Positions 62,026 through 64,000 of a DNA stretch of 64,000 nt are shown piece by piece. Position numbers and translations under genes: made by a program. The notes beneath the pieces are model-generated. The model was not told the DNA's origin. It saw only the letters and a program-made list of their open reading frames with translations, and did no database searches. The first letter of the stretch is position 1. Each line of letters opens with the position of its first letter. The stretch is taken from assembly GCF_030813715.1 (NCBI RefSeq), contig NZ_JAUSUZ010000001.1, positions 1,922,001 through 1,986,000 on the forward strand. Reading direction: 5' to 3'. This DNA comes from Catenuloplanes indicus (lineage in GTDB: Bacteria; Actinomycetota; Actinomycetes; Mycobacteriales; Micromonosporaceae).

Positions 62026-63519
62026 TCACTCCGCTGGAAACGGCTCCCCGGTCTCCGCGTCCCAGCGACGCACTGTCGCAGCGCGCTCGCGCGAGGCGTG
62101 GATATCCAGGGAGAACAGCACCGGCCTGCCGTCCACAACCCCCGCCGCGATATCACGCAACTGCGGGCGGTGGCCGTGTAGTGGTGGTCCGAGCGGCTCG
62201 CCGGTCTCCGCGTCGAAGCGCAGCACCTGCCGATACGCGGCGACGGCCAGGCGGTCCCGCCCCTGCCACTGGTAGATACACAATGCCGCGGGCCGTTCCG
62301 CCACGATCGGCGAGCCCACCTCCTCGCCGGTCGCCACATCGTACCTGCGGATCTCGCTCCGGCCGTTCACGCCGGTGATCGCCGCGATCCGGGCGTGCCC
62401 GTCGGCGGTATAGAACGCTGGCTTCTCCCAAACGTGCTCCTTAACGCGAAGCCCGGTCGTGACATCCGGGATCAAGCCGAGCCGCAGCACGGCAGCGACC
62501 CGGCCAACGCCAGTACTCAGGTCCAGGCTGTGGACGGTCTTACCCAGGGTCAGCGGCGGGCCGACCGAAACCCCGGTGTGGCTGTCGAACCGGGCGATCA
62601 TGCCGTCGCCGTATCCGATGACGCACTCTCCGCCGCCCGCAGCCATCGCGCGCACCCGCCGGGCGGACGGCCGCAGGCTCCGGCCAGGCCGGATAAGTCG
62701 GATCGGTCGCCACCTGTCGCCGTCCAGGCGCCACAGCCAGGCGCGGGGACTGCGCTGTTCCGCGACGAGCACACCTGGTCCTTGGTCGTCGATGAATGCT
62801 TCGGACCAGCGGACCGGGAGCCGCACCTCACCGCTCGGCGGCGACACCCGGACCCTTTGGTGGTGTGCCGGGTTCGGGAAGGTCAGCGCCGCCACTACCG
62901 TGCCGTCAGCCGCCGAGTGGAAGACCACCTGGGTCTCCTCATTCACAGCCAAAAGGTCGCCGTGCGCGGTCAGCTGCGACGATACGGTACGCAGGAACGG
63001 CAGGGCGACGCCACGCCACCGGGGCTCATCCGCGCCGCCCGGCAGGATCCCCGCGTCGATACCCGCCAGCAGGCGCACGATCACCGGCGCGAGTTCCGAC
63101 GGGTGCCTGGCCGCCTCGGCGAGCGCCGGACGTGCCTCGATCAGCGCCGCACGAAGCCCGTCCACCCGCGCGTCCATCTCCGCGCCGGATCTCCCTGCGC
63201 GCTGCACCTCGCTGTGCGCGATCCGGTCGATCAGCTCGATCACGTCCTCGCGGACGATGGCGCCCGGCTGCGCGACGATCCGGGCAAGGAAGACGAGCGC
63301 GGGCACGGCCGCGTCCCGGTAACCGAATCCCTCGTCCACGGTCCCACACGGATAGCTGTAATCCTCGTCGTCGAGCAGGTCCGTGACCGTGTCCGCGTTT
63401 CCGCCTTTCGCGGCCAGACGGGTCAACGCATCAAGGAACGGCGCGGTGTCGTTGCCAAGCAATTCCATCCATGGCACCTCGTCAATCCCCGCCAGCGGGC
63501 GATCCCAATATGATTCCAT
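62026..63519 (-). CDS. HEAT-like/beta-propeller hypothetical protein
   Basis: Protein of 497 residues from ATG 63519. Residues 1-150 are helical and HEAT-like (PWMELLGNDTAPFLDALTRL, GFGYRDAAVPALVFLARIVA). From about 190 there are WD40-like units ending in RFDSHTGVSVGPPL, RRYDVATGEEVGSPI, RFDAETGEPLGPPL and RRWDAETGEPF, i.e. at least four blades with the pattern (R)(F/Y/W)D--TG---G-P. No signal peptide. It lies 77 bases downstream of the glycine-zipper gene on the same strand; a partner role is inference. Confidence 0.75.
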   Translation of the reverse strand: MESYWDRPLAGIDEVPWMELLGNDTAPFLDALTRLAAKGGNADTVTDLLDDEDYSYPCGTVDEGFGYRDAAVPALVFLARIVAQPGAIVREDVIELIDRIAHSEVQRAGRSGAEMDARVDGLRAALIEARPALAEAARHPSELAPVIVRLLAGIDAGILPGGADEPRWRGVALPFLRTVSSQLTAHGDLLAVNEETQVVFHSAADGTVVAALTFPNPAHHQRVRVSPPSGEVRLPVRWSEAFIDDQGPGVLVAEQRSPRAWLWRLDGDRWRPIRLIRPGRSLRPSARRVRAMAAGGGECVIGYGDGMIARFDSHTGVSVGPPLTLGKTVHSLDLSTGVGRVAAVLRLGLIPDVTTGLRVKEHVWEKPAFYTADGHARIAAITGVNGRSEIRRYDVATGEEVGSPIVAERPAALCIYQWQGRDRLAVAAYRQVLRFDAETGEPLGPPLHGHRPQLRDIAAGVVDGRPVLFSLDIHASRERAATVRRWDAETGEPFPAE

Positions 63520-63544
63520 CGGCGTGGCCCTTTCCGGCACGAAA

Positions 63545-63578
63545 CTGGGTGGCGGGGCTCGGAAGCCCCGCCACCCAG
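63545..63578 (-). terminator. perfect hairpin terminator
   Basis: A 15-bp perfect stem (CTGGGTGGCGGGGCT with its complement) closes a 4-base loop; TTTC follows on the minus strand. It lies between the glycine-zipper gene (stop at 63597) and the propeller gene, so the two are probably transcribed separately or by partial read-through. Confidence 0.85.
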
Positions 63579-63596
63579 TACTACTCAACGGTATTA

Positions 63597-64000
63597 TCAG
63601 AACAGGTCCGCGATGAAGCCACCGGCCTTGCGTCCGGCCCAGTTGCCGACCGCGCCGAGCGCGACCGCACCGACCGCGCCGAACGCGGCGGCGCCAGCAA
63701 TACCGCCGACCGCTTCTGCCGCCACGTGCACACGTTTCGCCGGCGGCGCAGTGGCCACGTCGTATACGTCGAGTGCGGCGCCGGCTACGGTACCTGCCGG
63801 TCCAGCAGCGCGGAATGCGCGGCCTGCCAGAGCCTTGTTGCGGCCCAGGCCCTCCATGACACCATTCGCCTTGGAGAGCACCGCACCAGCTTTGTTTCCC
63901 TCCAGGACTCGCTCCAGGGCCGACGTGCCGGCTCGGGTATAAAGCGAGGTCCGTGTGTAGTCGTTGCTTCCGTCCTTAGTGCGTGTTTGAGATAGGTTGG
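63597..64000 (-). CDS. C-terminus of a glycine-zipper protein (partial, runs off the window)
   Basis: The frame is open from the right window edge to the stop at 63597 (134 codons seen). The sequence is TRTSLYTRAGTSALERVLEG, then KANGVMEGLGRNKALAGRAF, ending in a long glycine-zipper-like membrane segment (VGGIAGAAAFGAVGAVALGA) and KAGGFIADLF. Such tails occur in polymorphic toxins and secreted or pore-forming effectors as well as in ordinary membrane proteins; the N-terminus needed to decide is outside the window. Confidence 0.65.
   Translation of the reverse strand, partial: NLSQTRTKDGSNDYTRTSLYTRAGTSALERVLEGNKAGAVLSKANGVMEGLGRNKALAGRAFRAAGPAGTVAGAALDVYDVATAPPAKRVHVAAEAVGGIAGAAAFGAVGAVALGAVGNWAGRKAGGFIADLF

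Noticed and set aside
1-64000. tRNA or rRNA genes as integration sites
   Set aside because: I looked for cloverleaf-type and conserved rRNA stretches, particularly near the recombinase, and saw none.

Overview
The window is very GC-rich (clear G/C third-position bias in all convincing genes) and carries families typical of filamentous actinobacteria: an actinobacterial serine recombinase, a CBM2-tailed Ser/Thr kinase, a Zur-controlled set of zinc-free ribosomal proteins, STAS/sigma regulators and GH15 trehalase. I infer an Actinomycete, most likely Micromonosporaceae (Actinoplanes/Micromonospora-like). All calls come from reading the sequence and translations; no database search was run.

Left edge (1-10.5 kb): a mobile, decaying segment. 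A SUKH-like gene ends inside the terminal repeat of an IS3-family element. A second IS3-family element follows, then a coupled pair of dynamin-like GTPases, and a serine recombinase broken by a nonsense codon, a frameshift and a 3' loss. Two gene fragments meeting tail to tail (DUF6328 and DsbA-like) mark a deletion.

Middle (10.5-50 kb): a stress, ion-homeostasis and dormancy-type island with many small genes. It holds Na+/H+ antiporters, two K+ channels, a glycine-betaine ABC transporter (proXVW), GH15 trehalase, a zinc alcohol dehydrogenase, 6-phosphogluconate dehydrogenase, a molybdopterin oxidoreductase with an HPP membrane protein, DUF305, BON-domain, PRC-barrel, STAS and HesB-like proteins, a sensor kinase with a GerMN lipoprotein, and a kinase-CBM2 fusion. 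Pseudogenes are frequent: two PfkB copies, ChaB, Nramp/DUF389, a sigma factor, a methyltransferase and an antiporter tail. Several are best explained by short internal deletions, so the island looks as if it is being eroded.

Right part (50-64 kb): a decayed FecCD/ABC iron transporter, then a Zur-box-controlled divergent pair of units: rpmB-rpmG-rpsN (zinc-free paralogues) and a CobW-family protein resembling the ribosome-hibernation factor Mrf but with a degenerate P-loop. After IS701 debris comes a unit of TrkH, TrkA, methyltransferase and membrane protein, the methyltransferase being a paralogue of the broken copy at 37 kb. The edge holds an IS5-like element nested in an IS3 remnant, a fragment of a large regulator-type protein, a HEAT/beta-propeller protein and the C-terminus of a glycine-zipper protein running off the window.

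The genes together point to osmotic, ionic, redox and metal stress survival. The best candidates for an under-described system are the paired dynamin-like GTPases, the kinase-CBM2 protein with its STAS neighbours, and the iron-sulfur-less molybdoenzyme unit.
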